Origin: Oasisia sp. SBJ-2009
Lineage: Eukaryota > Annelida > Polychaeta > Sabellida > Siboglinidae
NCBI GenBank assembly: GCA_964017155.1
Contig: OZ024858.1
Location: 20,208,657 to 20,272,656, forward strand
Reading direction: 5' to 3'
Length of the DNA: 64,000 nucleotides
In this document: positions 29,686 to 41,475 of the stretch, one piece after another
Position numbering within the stretch: position 1 is the stretch's first letter
Layout of the letters: each line of letters starts with the position of its first letter
Notes under the pieces: generated by a model
Seen by the model: the letters and a program-made list of their open reading frames with translations, nothing else
Told to the model about the DNA's origin: nothing
Databases searched by the model: none
Program-made: the position numbers and the translations under genes

Positions 29686-31209
29686 ACAACTAAATCTCAA
29701 CATGGGTTCCTAAAAGCTAGGTCTTGTCTAACCAATCTCTTATGTTTTTTAGAAGATATTACTAAGTGGGTAGATGATGGTTCACCGGTGGATGTAGTAT
29801 ACTTAGATTTTCAAAAAGCATTCGATAAAGTGCCACATCAAAGACTGTTAACTAAATTAAAAGCCTATGGTATAGGAGAAAGTATGATAAATTGGATACA
29901 AGCATGGTTGACAGATAGAAGACAGAGAGTAATAGTAGAGGGAGAGATATCAAACTGGAAACCAGTTTTGAGTGGAGTTCCACAGGGGTCGGTGTTGGGA
30001 CCAATACTGTTCTTGATATTTATAAATGATTTGGATGATGATTTATCAAGTAAAGTACTTAAATTTGCAGACGACACAAAAGTGTTCAGAACTGTAAAAA
30101 CTGATACAGATAAAGAAACTTTACAAGATGATCTAACCAAGTTAGTAAAATGGTCTGAAAAATGGCAGATGTTATTTAATTTTGGTAAATGTAAATGCAT
30201 CCACATTGGACATGGTAATATGAGCAAAGAATACTTTATGGGCAATACTATATTAGGCACAAGTGTAAAAGAAAAGGACTTGGGAGTTACAGTTAGTGCC
30301 GACATGACAGTTTCAGAGCAATGTGGACTTGCTGCTGCAAAAGGAAATCAAATTTTAGGATTAATTAGAAGAAACATCACATATATGGATAAGACTTTAA
30401 TAATACCATTGTACAAGGCAATAGTTAGGCCACACTTAGAATATTGCATTCAGGCATGGAGGCCATATCAAAAGAAAGACATTGATAAACTTGAAAGAAT
30501 TCAAAGGAGGGCTACTAAACTAATTCCAGAACTTAAACATTTATCCTATGAAAGACGCCTGTTAGAATGTAGATTGACAACATTAGAAACTAGAAGATTA
30601 AGAGGAGACCTAATAGAAGTTTTTAAGATATTGAATGGATATGAAGATATTGATAGCAAAATTTTTTTCAAACTAAAAGAAGATAGTGTGACAAGGGGGC
30701 ATAAGGCAGCGTTAGTCAAGCCATACTCTAGATTAGATAAAAGAAAATTCTCCTTCTCCCAGAGAACAATAACTGATTGGAATAATTTAAGTCATGATTG
30801 TGTAAATGCCAGCAGTGTAAATATGTTTAAAAATAAAATTGACAATTATCTGGCAAGGGCGGGCTATACCTAGGTTGAATACGTAAATGTTTTAGAAATT
30901 ATTTTAATACTGATTAAATTAATTATTCATATAATTATTTTAATTAATTTATTATTATAAAAAAATGATGTTATTGTAGGATATTTTATGTATTTATTTA
31001 TTTTACTTGTATATTTTTTTAAAGACAACGTATACATTTTATTTTACTTATGTATTTTTAGAGACAACCCATTTTAATTAGCAGCATTTTAGTGCATTTT
31101 TTTTTTTTTTGGTGAACACTCGATAAGCCATAGGCTTCCTTGTTCACATGCCGTCTGGAGCTTGGTTCTGGACGGCAACTTGTTAAACCCTTGTTAAACC
31201 CTTGTTAAA
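29686..31209 (+). mobile_element. 5'-truncated CR1-like LINE inserted in a minisatellite
   Basis: The insertion interrupts the 21-bp array, which resumes at about 31210. It starts inside the reverse transcriptase domain, carries the rest of the ORF, an AT-rich 3' region and a terminal microsatellite of three TTGTTAAACCC-type copies (about 31180-31208). A short-repeat 3' tail and 5' truncation are typical of CR1/L2-group LINEs primed on their target. Confidence 0.85.
29695..30873 (+). CDS. Reverse transcriptase of CR1-like LINE, 5'-truncated but otherwise open
   Basis: From QHGFLKARSC onward the translation is a non-LTR reverse transcriptase. LDFQKAFDKVPH holds the first catalytic Asp (motif A), SGVPQGSVLGPILF is motif B, and FADDTKVF is motif C with the catalytic Asp pair. 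The thumb and C-terminal region follow with LERIQRRATKLIP and LEVFKILNG-like wording, ending at a TAG after ARAGYT. No frameshift or internal stop is present over about 390 codons, which suggests recent insertion. The N-terminal endonuclease and the first RT block are missing, so it cannot move by itself. The frame is open upstream into the minisatellite, giving an apparent 649-codon frame from 28924 that I regard as fortuitous. Confidence 0.88.
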   Translation, partial: SQHGFLKARSCLTNLLCFLEDITKWVDDGSPVDVVYLDFQKAFDKVPHQRLLTKLKAYGIGESMINWIQAWLTDRRQRVIVEGEISNWKPVLSGVPQGSVLGPILFLIFINDLDDDLSSKVLKFADDTKVFRTVKTDTDKETLQDDLTKLVKWSEKWQMLFNFGKCKCIHIGHGNMSKEYFMGNTILGTSVKEKDLGVTVSADMTVSEQCGLAAAKGNQILGLIRRNITYMDKTLIIPLYKAIVRPHLEYCIQAWRPYQKKDIDKLERIQRRATKLIPELKHLSYERRLLECRLTTLETRRLRGDLIEVFKILNGYEDIDSKIFFKLKEDSVTRGHKAALVKPYSRLDKRKFSFSQRTITDWNNLSHDCVNASSVNMFKNKIDNYLARAGYT

Positions 31210-31998
31210 CCTCCACCATGCCCTACACAACCTCCACCAGGCCTTACACAACCTCCACCATGCCCTACACAACCTCCACCATGCCCTACACAACCTCCAC
31301 CAGGCCTTACACAACCTCCACCATGCCCTACACAACCTCCACCATGCCCTACACAACCTCCACCAGGCCCTACACAACATCCACCATGCCCTACACAACC
31401 TCCACCAGGCCTTACACAATATCCACCAGGCCCAACACAACCTCCACCAGGCCCTACACAACCTCCACCAGACCCTACACAACCTCCACCATGCCCTACA
31501 CAACCTCCACCAGGCCCTACACAACCTCCACCATGCCCTACACAACCTCCACCAGGCCCTACACAACCTCCACCAGGCCTTACACAATATCCACCAGGCC
31601 CAACACAACCTCCACCAGGCCCTACACAACCTCCACCAGGCCCTACACAACCTCCACCAGGCCCAACACAACCTCCACCAGGCCCTACACAACCTCCACC
31701 AGGCCCTACACAACCTCCACTAGGCCTTACACAACATCCACCAGGCCCTACACAACCTCCACCAGGCCCTACACAACCTCCACCAGGCCCTACACAACCT
31801 CCACCAGGCCCTACACAACCTCCACCAGGCCCTACACAACCTCCACCAGGCCTTACACAATATCCACCAGGCCCTACACAACCTCCACCAGGCCCTACAC
31901 AACCTCCACCAGGCCCTACACAACCTCCACCAGGCCCTACACAACCTCCACCAGGCCCTACACAACCTCCACCAGGCCCTACACAACCTCCACCTTAC
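31203..31998. repeat. 21-bp minisatellite, right part
   Basis: Continuation of the array at 28660-29685 beyond the LINE, about 37 copies with more uniform units. Both strands have long repeat-driven open frames that should not be called genes. Confidence 0.93.
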
Positions 31999-31999
31999 A

Positions 32000-32935
32000 A
32001 CTTTTAAACGTATTAATTTTTATGTTCATCATTATTCGAACTCATATAAACTATTCACTCCCTCTGCTGTCTGATAATGTAACATTTGTTTTCAGAGTAT
32101 GTTAGTGATTACTAGTAATGCAAAATGGTGTCAAAAATCACAATTTTCCTCAGTATATTGCTAGTATTTTGCAGCATGTGTAATATATATAAAAGAACAT
32201 AATTATGTATAATGTTGTGTGTTGACAATGGAAGACTTCCATAAGTAATGTTTACATTATACCCAGTGAAGAAGCACTAATTTGGCACTAGTCTGTTTGG
32301 ACTGGTGCCTGACCAAGATATAGATGTAATCACATAACAGAGATGCACTGACAATTATAATTGGAAATTAATTATTAATTGAGCATATATTTGTGTACCA
32401 TGAAACAATGTGAGAGGGTTGATTGGCACCCACAACTGAATTGTGTTCTAAATAGTTTGAAGTGAATTTTGTTTACTACCTATTTTTCTTTTGCTCCATA
32501 TAACATGTTCTTCATCTCAATGCAAATCTAGCCACATAATGCACAGTTTCAAATGATACCATGTTTATTAATAAGCACATCTATGTATATGTAATTTTCA
32601 TGTAAAAAATTAAACAATGTAGCTGCATTCCAATTACAAAATGTCTTTTTTAGTTCTTCATGTTGTGTTGCAATTTATTGTTTGAAATACCATAATTGTC
32701 TGTTTTATATGTTAATTGTGCCTAATGAGTCCAGTTGGTGTGAAATTAATCAAATGTCACAGAGTTATTTTTAGTCTCCCTTGCTTACTAGAATGTACAT
32801 ACATGGAAAAAGATATATATTATGAAAAAGAAAGAATAATAAAAGTATAAAACAAATAATAGATCAAATACATATGGTAAAATGTAATCTTCTCTTTTCA
32901 ATATAAGAAACAAGTGCTATTCAGTTGTGCAGCCA
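32000..32935. other. No gene recognised
   Basis: AT-rich sequence without a recognisable exon, RNA gene or transposon end. Confidence 0.45.
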
Positions 32936-32938
32936 ACA

Positions 32939-33575
32939 TTACCAGTATTTGCAGTCAACAGTGTATTGTCACAACATGACGTCTCTAAGTCTCCATTATT
33001 TGCAGTCAGTGGTCTGTTGTCACAACATGACGTCTCTAAGTCTCCATTATTTGCAGTCTACAGTCTATTGTCACAACATGACATCTCTAAGTCTCCACTA
33101 TTTGCAGTCAATGATCTGTTGTCACAACATGACGTTTCTAAGTCTCCATTATTTGCAGTCAACGGTCTGTTGTCACAACATGATGTCTCTAAGTCTCCAT
33201 TATTTGTAGTCAACAGTCTATTGTCACAAAATGATATCTCTAAGTCTCCATTATTCGCAATAAAAATATCAAAATAAATAAATATTGTTATATAGCCCCA
33301 AATCAAGCTAAGACTATCCAAGGCACTTTGCATCTTAAAATAACTACTTATACATGTCACTAATATTATATCTACGTGATCAATGTGTCATATAAACAGT
33401 CATAAAATAAATAAAAATATAAAATACTAAAATACATAAATGGTCTGTTGTCACAAAATTATGTCTCTAAGTCTCCATTATTTGCAATCGATGGGCTATT
33501 GTCACAACATTACTACGCTAAGTCTCCATTACCTGCAGTCAGCGATCTATTGTCACAACATGACGTCTTTAAGTA
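32939..33575. repeat. ~52-bp minisatellite split by an insertion
   Basis: Six copies of a unit with GTCACAACATGACGTCTC, TAAGTCTCCATTATTTGCAG and a variable CAACAGTCTATT occupy 32939-33262. Roughly two and a half more copies lie at 33440-33575. The 33263-33439 segment between them is unrelated and looks like an inserted short repeat (it contains ATATAGCCCC and CTAAGACTATCCAAGGC). Confidence 0.88.
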
Positions 33576-33579
33576 TGCA

Positions 33580-34080
33580 TATATCCTTGGGTGTGCAATG
33601 TAATTGCTCTGTAATGAGACACACACATGGAGAATAGCCATCATTTGTGGTGCCAATTAGGTCATGTGCACAGTAATGATATGGCTATTTTGGAGATCTT
33701 CCATTACGCAGGTAAGGGACATTTAGTGTTGATCAACTGAACGCTCACGTGTCAAATGGGAGAATGCACTGACCACATGAAAATGTTTTAACGAAAACAT
33801 GCAAGATTTATAGATATAATTAGACCAATTCTCCATTGATTAGTGTGGACATTGTCATTTGGGCCATGTGTGAACAGGTGTGACGATTGTCAACACCTGC
33901 AGGTAGGCCTTGGACACATTGGTCACGGTCACCTGTGTTGTATAATAAGCAGGTAATTAGAATCAGGGGAATTATGTTCTCTTCTGAACACAAATCCTCA
34001 TCATCTCAACAAGACAGCAAAGTAGCGGACAGGAAGTTGGGCGTGATTCATACTTTGATATGATAATCAAATTATTCAGA
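33580..34080. other. No gene recognised
   Basis: Unremarkable sequence between the 52-bp minisatellite and a SINE copy. Confidence 0.4.
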
Positions 34081-34083
34081 GTA

Positions 34084-34306
34084 GGGAGCAGTGGTCTAGT
34101 GTTAGAACGCCAGATTGTTGATCGATGGTATGGTGGTTCAGCTACTATTTTAAAACTTAGGCAGTTTCCTTCACGTCACATTGCTTGTGGTTTTTTGGAA
34201 GAGACATTAACAGCCATTGATCCATTTTACCTGGTGTCTATGCGAGAGGAGGTAAGATCCCACATGGGGGATAAATGTGTAACCAATCTTAGATTCACAG
34301 AGTGAT
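34084..34306 (+). mobile_element. tRNA-derived SINE, diverged copy
   Basis: Shares the family body seen at 41476: CTTAGGCA-TTTC-TTCAC, then GGAAGAGACA, ACCTGGTGTCTATGC, GAGGTAAGATCCCACA and AAATGTGTAACC. The tRNA-like head (GTGGTCTAGTGTTAGAACGC and GGTTCAGCTAC) is decayed. It ends at a CT-rich microsatellite. Confidence 0.65.
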
Positions 34307-34334
34307 TGTTCCCACTCTCTCCATTCACCCTCTT

Positions 34335-34652
34335 TCTCCTGCTCTCTCTCTCTCTCTCTCTCTGTCTCCCTCTCTCCCCCTCCCTCTCCCTCTCCCACTC
34401 ATCTCTCTTGCTCATATACACACCCTCTCCCTCTATGTCTCTTTTCCTCTTCTCCCTATCAGCTCTTTCACTCTCACTCACAGACTGTATTCCTCTCCCC
34501 TTCTCTCTCTCTCTCTCTCCCTCTCCCTCCCTCCTCTCTCTCTCTGGTCTCTCTTTCTCTCCCTCTCTCTCTGTTCTCTCTCTCTCTGCTCTCTCCCTCC
34601 CTCCCTCTCTCTCTCTCTCTCCCTCTCAGCTCTCTCTCTCTCTCTCGCTCAG

Positions 34653-34723
<71 letters not shown>

Positions 34724-34752
34724 ACACTCTTTCACTATCTCTCTCTATCTAA
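34335..34752. repeat. (CT)n-rich microsatellite
   Basis: Imperfect CT/CCCT repeats, with the purest run at about 34660-34712. Frames are open in Ser/Leu dipeptides only because of the repeat. A further CT-rich and C-rich tract continues at about 34995-35290 after a short (AT)n run at 34964-34994. Confidence 0.95.
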
Positions 34753-34960
34753 TAATATAAGAATAATGATAATCATTTGAATAGTGCCATAAATCCAGGT
34801 TCCCTTATTTGAAGGTGCTACAAAAACATAGAAATAGCACTAAACAAATTCAAGATTATTAAACTGTTGCATCAATTAAATTGTCCAATTAAATTATCAT
34901 TAAGAAATAAACTTATAAAAAATACAAAGCAGTATATGAGATAATAACAGACCTTGTACT

Positions 34961-34998
<38 letters not shown>

Positions 34999-35299
34999 TT
35001 CTTCCTCTCCTTATCCCTCCCTCTTTCTTTCCTCTTCACCCTCCCTCTACCGCTAACCCTACCTTCCTCCCTCCCTGCATGCTTCCTTCCCTTTCCCGTA
35101 TTAATACCCTCATTATTACATCATGTTTCTTCCAATCTGTACCTCATTTTCACCTTTCTGGTCTCCATTCTCCCTCTCTCCATTCTCTCCATTTTGTCCC
35201 CTCCCTCCTCCTTCCCTTCCTACCCTCCAGTCCTTCTTTCCCTCCCTCCTTCCTCCCTCCACTGCTCTGTTCCTGCCCCCCCCCCCACACACACACAAC

Positions 35300-36535
35300 C
35301 AGTCCAGCTACACTTCACACAGAGCTTTTTGGCTGACCTCTGTTAATTGCCTGCTCCTCCCCTGCAGCCATTATGGCCACTCTCACACACTGACCACTCT
35401 CCACATACTGACCACTCTCCACATACTGACCACAGCTGCCCATCATTCACAGGACACACCTTAGAAATTAGCAAAGGAGACAGTTCCTGTAAGTGTCAGC
35501 CTGGGCACCACTTGACAGTGTCACACCATTGTGTGTAGCAGTCACCAGGTCCTGACATGTCCATTTGTGGCAGTGAGAGCTGGTAATGAGTTGGCGGTAC
35601 GGAGGCGGGTTGTCAAGCCTGCTACACAGCACTGTCGGTCGATTTTGCTGCATATACAGTATTTTGTCGACAGTCAAGACGATGTTGGGATAAAATCGCC
35701 GTTCTTTTGTGAACATTTCACGGTTTCAGCATTGTCTGCAAACAGTGTCCTTTGCTACAGGAGTTTGCGGTCGGTCAAAGTGACGGCAAAGTGACACCGG
35801 TAATTTTTTAACATTGTTATTTTGGGGTTTTCACACTGCCTGCGTGTGCTGTCTTGTGCCACAGCGGTTTGCAGATGGTCGAGATGATCTTGTGTTGTTT
35901 GAAACCAATGATGTGTGGTCATTTTGTAATTGTTAACACAGTCTGTCAGTAGTTTCTCCCAATGCAGGGAAGAGTGTGCAGATGGGTGAGGTGGTGGCGT
36001 GTTGATACTGAAGTTTGTGTGTGACTTAGCATACTTCGTGTTTCAGACATGTGTCCGATTGGTCTCCTTGTGCACGTTGATGCTCCTGCTCTGGCAAGAA
36101 CCTGCAGAAGACCAGCAAGGTAATTCTGTTCATAGCATCAATCAGGATTCTTGTTCTAGTTGTTTCAAGCACTCGGCGGCATTCTATTAACAGATTAGTC
36201 TGTATACATTGTCTTTACTGCGTTGTGATCTTGTAAGGTCTCTTTGAACTAGTTGGTCTTTTTCAGAACATTTATGCCATGCAGACCTCTGTGTGTTGGC
36301 ACTGCCAGGGTGCTTGTCATCCTCAGTGGTTCTTTTATGTGCCAAATTTAGACGGGACCGACATTAACGTGATTCTTCGATTCACAGGGGATACACCATT
36401 GAGGTAAAATACTGATGCTTGCTAGGGCCTGTATGTAAGCATTGTGTGTGTGTGTTTGTGTGTGTGTTTGTGTGTGCGTGCATGCGACCATGCGTGCATG
36501 TGTGTGCATCTTTTCAGTACTTGCACTTTGGGTTT
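35300..36535. other. No confident gene; possible unrecognised plus-strand exons
   Basis: Splice-consistent blocks occur at about 36047-36120 (acceptor GTGTTTCAG, donor AAG|GTAATT) and 36257-36402 (acceptor TTTTTCAG, donor GAG|GTAAAA). The second is open and reads like protein (WFFYVPNLDGTDINVILRF), but I recognise no family and the first block does not join it cleanly. The next apparent exon is a repeat (36538-36716). I would not call this a gene. Confidence 0.25.
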
Positions 36536-36537
36536 TT

Positions 36538-36716
36538 ATATGACCAGTAAAGTCAAGCCTCGCTTTATGGTCACCTTTATAATCCAGCCACCTTGCTACA
36601 AAGGTCACCTTATAACAATTACAGATTTTACAAACCTTATGTGGTCACCTGCCTGTTCAGGTCACTTGAACAGTCCCAAAGGTGACCTTAATACGGAGGT
36701 TCCACTGTACCTGACC
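36538..36716. mobile_element. MITE-like repeat (AGCCTCG.TTATGGTCACC family)
   Basis: The sequence starts CAAGCCTCGCTTTATGGTCA and ends with the partial inverse complement (GGTGACCTTAATACGGAGGT). Internally GGTCACCT-type motifs recur. Similar short elements are widespread in invertebrate genomes. It is open in one frame by chance. Confidence 0.55.
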
Positions 36717-36791
36717 TATCCAATTGTACATGCCAAGGCATCAGGTAATTTTCAGACACACATAAAGTACATGATGTGAATATTTCTTCTT

Positions 36792-37054
36792 CTTATGGTT
36801 AGGTCATCACTCTATGTTAGCCACATGTCTGTGACTAGTGTATTGTCGAGCTTGGTTTTCAGAGTTGTCCTTCTCTAGAATTAGTGAGTCCCCTACAGGT
36901 TACACATTTACACCCTGTGTGGGATCTTTTACTTCCCCTGGCATATACACCAGATAGAAGGGACTACCGGCTTTTAGTGTCTCTTCCGGAAGACACAGGC
37001 AATGTGGGGTGAACGAAATTGCCTAAGTTTTGAAACCGCGCGACCACTGCTTTT
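36792..37054 (-). mobile_element. tRNA-derived SINE copy with deleted head
   Basis: The minus strand carries the same body as the copy at 37966-38276 (GGCAATTTCGTTCACC, CCGGAAGAGACACTAAAAGC, CAGGGGAAGTAAAAGATCCC, CTAATTCTAGAGAAGGACAA). The tRNA-like B box is missing, because AAACCG joins directly to CGCGACCACTGCT. Confidence 0.8.
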
Positions 37055-37059
37055 TTCAC

Positions 37060-37960
37060 ATTTGGAATTCAAAATAATTTTCCATTTTTACTATGTACTT
37101 GACTCCAGCACCAGTCATCTCCCCTCACCTTTATACATATTTGGCTGACACAGCAGGACTTCACAAGGAGAGTTCACCTGGTTATAAGTGAGTGGGATTA
37201 CTGGGAAGCCTTCCTTTGGCTGGAGCTGGGAAGAAGCTGGCTTTGTACACATCAATTTAGCAGGACCTAGAGTGGATAACGACAGATCACCTCGGGTTCT
37301 TGAAGCTATTGGGAATACCACGTTATCTTGTACATTTCTATCATGTGATATTGCAAGTTACCAGGGATTTGTAAGTCCCTGATAACTTGCAATATAACGA
37401 GAACCATGGCAGTAATTACATCGCTTCATAACTGCAGTGCCAGTGTTGCACGCAAGACGTACATTCGTGATTTACAGCCATAATTATTTTGTCACGAAGG
37501 ATGTCATTTATCCTGCCACCCGTGTCATTATCGCGACCCTTGAGACCAGTTTGTTTCCTGTCTTACTCAAATATGCATGTAGCCGTGCTCTGACATACAT
37601 GTGACCATGTTCTTCAGAGAAGATAATGTCTGTTAATGCCAAATATATTGACATTTTATGTTGCATAATGGCTGCGTCAGTTTTATTAACATGAGTATTG
37701 GGACACATTATATCTTGTAAGTGTGGGCAGTTTTTATTGTAAAATCACTTTGTGTAGACTGCAGAATACATTAGATCACGCCTTGCACATCTTTAAAATG
37801 AGTTTAAATGTGCAACACTTTTTTTTATTTTTTATTATCAGTTTACTAAGGCCATTCAGTGCATGTGTTACAAGCTGAAATCCCAAGGAGATCATAAATT
37901 ATAATAATAGTAATTATTATTATTAATTAAATAATGTATTAATCTATATATTTATTTACT
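37060..37960. other. No gene recognised
   Basis: Region between two SINE copies. A short inverted repeat occurs at about 37353-37395 (TTGCAAGTTACCAGGGA, then its inverse complement). No exon chain was identified. Confidence 0.4.
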
Positions 37961-37965
37961 TATGA

Positions 37966-38276
37966 TTAGCTCATCACTCTATGTTAGCCACATGTTTGTG
38001 ACTAGAGTATTGTCGAGCTTGGTTTTCAGAGTTGTCCTTCTCTAGAATTAGTGAGTCCACTACAGGTTACACATTTACCCCCTGTGTGGGATCTTTTACT
38101 TCCCCTGGCATAGACACCAGATAGAAGGGACCACCGGCTTTTAGTGTCGCTTCCGAAAGACACAGGCAATGTGAGGTGAACGAAATTGCCTAAGTTTCGA
38201 AACGGCGGTAGGTGGAATTGAACCACCGTCCCCTGGATTGACAGTCCAGCGCTCTACCGTGCGACCATTGCTCCCC
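37966..38276 (-). mobile_element. tRNA-Asp-type SINE, most complete copy
   Basis: Reading the minus strand, the head (38276-38203) resembles a tRNA: GGGAGCAATGGTCGCACGGT, then GCTGGACTGTCAATCCAG with a GTC anticodon-like triplet, then the B box GGTTCAATTCC. The conserved body follows through GTTTCGAAACTTAGGCAA, the GACACTAAAAGCC region and the AGAGAAGGACAACTC region. It ends near CATAGAGTGATGAGC. RNA polymerase III would drive it from the internal A and B boxes; the LINE that mobilises it is unknown. Confidence 0.85.
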
Positions 38277-38279
38277 ACA

Positions 38280-40690
38280 CTTTTACTCTTTTATATTATA
38301 ATTTTATCAATATGTGTGTACTTTGCTGAATATTTATATCAACTTTTTTGTGCCTTTTCTTGTATTGTATAAATTAATAAACATTTACATAATTAATAAC
38401 CATTACAGTTATATTATCTTCACATCTAACGTGAGCTTGAAGTGGTATAAAGACTGCACTAGTTTGGACAATAAAATAATTAAAATCTAGGTTATCTGAA
38501 AATATAGTATAAAGTATTTTGAGGGTTACAAAAACATAGTGTTCGAATGTGTATTGCAGGGCTTTATGCAGGACCAAAATTATTGCCAGTCACACATGTT
38601 TTGGTGGACACATGGATGTTAACTGTTACCTTCGGTAAGCCAGTTCACAAACTTTAAAATGTGTCTGATGACCTAAAATGGACTACAAACACACATGTGA
38701 CACCATTTACACTCACTTCTAAGCCTAACTGATAATATCTCTGGTTTTGGAAGATCTTTTTTTGCTCTTTCATTTTTTACCCATCCACCCATATTTCTAC
38801 CCGTCCACAATGGTTTTTACCTGTCCAAATGACGAGTTGTCGGGTCTCTGCATAAAGCTATGGCATACTGTGATATTGGCATGGATCATAGCTTTATTCT
38901 GGGACACGCCCACCTGTCATTTGGATGGGTAAAAAGATCACTAGATGGTCGGTGGATGGTATATCTCCTGTCTCAACCGGCTTGTGCAGTCCGTGTATGA
39001 GGCAACATGTCCACCAATTAATCACGATAGCTAAACCGTATAAGCGTAAATAAACATATATCACAAATACAAGACCAGGGTTGTGGGTTAACTTGTAGAT
39101 CATGTTTAATGTTTACAAAACATGGAATCATATACATAATTATACAGTAATCAATATTGGCAAAAACGCTGATCTCCCATGACCTACAAATCAACTACAC
39201 TAACTAACTACACAGAATAAAATACAATACAATGTCTGCCAAAATAAGGATGGAGGGTGGGAAATTAATTAAACCCTGATTGAAACAATTAACCACCGCC
39301 ACTGCTGCTTAATTCAAAAGGGGCAGCTTACCACTAATACCACTAAAATTGGGCTTAAGTAGGCAAGCGCCTGGCGCGAATTGCCCAGTCACCATTATGG
39401 TGCACCAACAATGCAAACAATGCATCCCTGATTAATAAATAATTAAACATCCTTAATTACCACATTAATCACGATAGCTAAACCATATAAGCATAAATAA
39501 ACATATATCACAAATACAAGACCAGGGTTGTGGGTTTAACTTGTAGATCAGGTTTAATGTTCAAAACATGGAATCGTATACATAATTATACAGTAATCAA
39601 TAATGGCAAAAACACTGATCTCCCAAAACCACAAAAATGTGTGACTGGCAAAAATGTTATCCTGCACAAGACCCTGGCTCAGATTGTGTCTTCATTACTG
39701 CTGGCTGACTCCACACATCACTTAAGCACCTCTTATGGCTATGTGTACACACTTCACAGCAACCCCCTGTGGCTGGGCATTCTCACCAGTGGCGGAGTGG
39801 CTCCTTGAGTCAGTAGACGGTCTGGTTACTTCGATGTTCACTTCATACATCATCATTGTTTACCTCTCAAGAAGTGAATTGATCTGTACATTTTAATAAT
39901 AATAATGACTTCTTTTGCGCCAATATCCTCAAAGATCTAGCTCAGTGTTGCAACAAAAGAGGGTTACTACTGGTTGAGCGTAGCTGTCTGGAATTTCTTG
40001 CTGGAGTTAGCATTGAATTTAGATATGCTGGTTGTGTAGATGAGAGTGCTTGATAGGCTATTGTACAACCGCTTCCAAAATTCTTTGTCATAGTTGTGTC
40101 ACATGACCTGGGTCATGTGACATGGTCTGGAGCAGTGGGAGGTCCTGGTTGACATTTCTGTTCAGAGAATGCTTCCCTCCAGGGATGTTGAGTATCTCCC
40201 TTATCTTCCTTCTGGGCCAGTTCTCCCCATAGTTTAATCATATTTTATGTGCATCCTTGAATGCTGATTGTGTGTGTTTAATCTGTGTTTGCATGTAACT
40301 GATAGTGGTTGGTGACAAGATAGATGTTACGTAAAGTATTGTTTGTTATTCCAGATTGTTTATACACAGCAAGAATTAACACTTTGGAGCATTTTAATCG
40401 AAACTTGCAACATTTCAATTCGTCACCTATGGGTCTTTATCATGCACTGATGTTGTGATGCAGCTCAGATTTTGAATTCTGAATTCACAGAAATTGTTTA
40501 ACCATCATCAAGCTGGGGCAGGTATTAGCACTGTTCTCACGGGTGAAGCGTCATGACTGACAATGCCAATAAACTAGTTCAATTCGACTAAATCAACTCG
40601 ACATCAAGCACTTCTCATAGGGGATTTGCCACAGTTGTTTGCATAGTAAATAGCACTGGCTTGCGAGAATGTCCAGGTGTACAGCTGTAG
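38280..40690. other. No gene; contains a ~170-bp direct repeat
   Basis: Segments at about 39013-39180 and 39467-39634 are about 93% identical in the same orientation (TAATCACGATAGCTAAACC to AAAAAC.CTGATCTCCC), separated by roughly 285 unrelated bases. No primer-binding site or LTR termini could be seen. The rest is AT-rich and unremarkable. Confidence 0.55.
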
Positions 40691-40699
40691 ATGGTTTTT

Positions 40700-41292
40700 T
40701 TATTAGACTATTGTAATTCACTTTTTCATAATATTGCTATTAAGGATATCACAAAACTACGTGTTCAAAATTGCTTAGCAAGGGTGGTGACTAGGTCTCC
40801 ACGCTTTACTCCTTCTAAGCCGCTTCTAAAGTCTCTGCATTGGCTGCCTGTCCAATATCGTATAATGTTTAAGATGTGTACCATTACTTACCAGGCACTT
40901 TCTTCTAAGCAGCCATCGTATTTACATACTTTGCTTACTCCTATAAGAAAACCTATTCAATTTTGGTCATCTACTTCTGATTTACTCTTTGTACCAAAGG
41001 TCAATACTAATATGGGGACCAGGGCTTTTGCTGTGGGTGCGCCTACTCTATGGAATATGCTTCCTTCTAGCGTGAAATCAGTTGAAAATATTGCTAAATT
41101 CCGTCGTCATTTAAAAACATCTGTACAATCTGGCCTGTCCACCATAGCTCCCTGGCGCATCAATCAATCTGATGACAACTTGATTTGTTTACCGACTATG
41201 AGATCGATTAATCCTTTTTGTTTTGATGCGCCTCTGAGCTTGGTTTCTAAGGATATAGGCGCAATAGAAGTTAACTAATTATTATTATTATG
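40700..41292 (+). mobile_element. L2-like LINE, 3' end fragment
   Basis: The plus strand is open from about 40693 to the TAA at 41276-41278 and matches the C-terminal region of L2-type reverse transcriptase ORFs. Landmarks are LDYCNSLF, QNCLARVVTRSPR, LKSLHWLPVQYRI, GTRAFAVGAPTLWNMLP and FRRHLKT. The catalytic RT blocks are absent because of 5' truncation. A (TTA)n tail at 41278-41291 marks the 3' end. The lack of stops suggests a fairly recent copy. Confidence 0.88.
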
Positions 41293-41475
41293 TCACATAT
41301 AGCTCTGGTGTATGATAAGTGTCCGGAGTTGGATCAAAATGCTGCAACTTTCCATTAAAATACTCCACCAGAGCATGTGTTAATTATTGCAGACAGCTTC
41401 CCAAAGTTGCCCTAAGACAGACACCATCCGGAAGAAGTAAGCCAGGATGACCAAAGACACCATGGTGGAGACAGT

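Noticed and set aside
28841..29713. Proline-rich frame of about 290 codons (PTQPPPG repeats)
   Set aside because: Driven by a 21-bp minisatellite open in several frames on both strands and interrupted by a LINE; no gene structure.
36443..36779. Apparent exon open for over 100 codons joining the 36.26-36.40 kb block
   Set aside because: Most of it is a short interspersed element with inverted ends and repeated GGTCACCT motifs.
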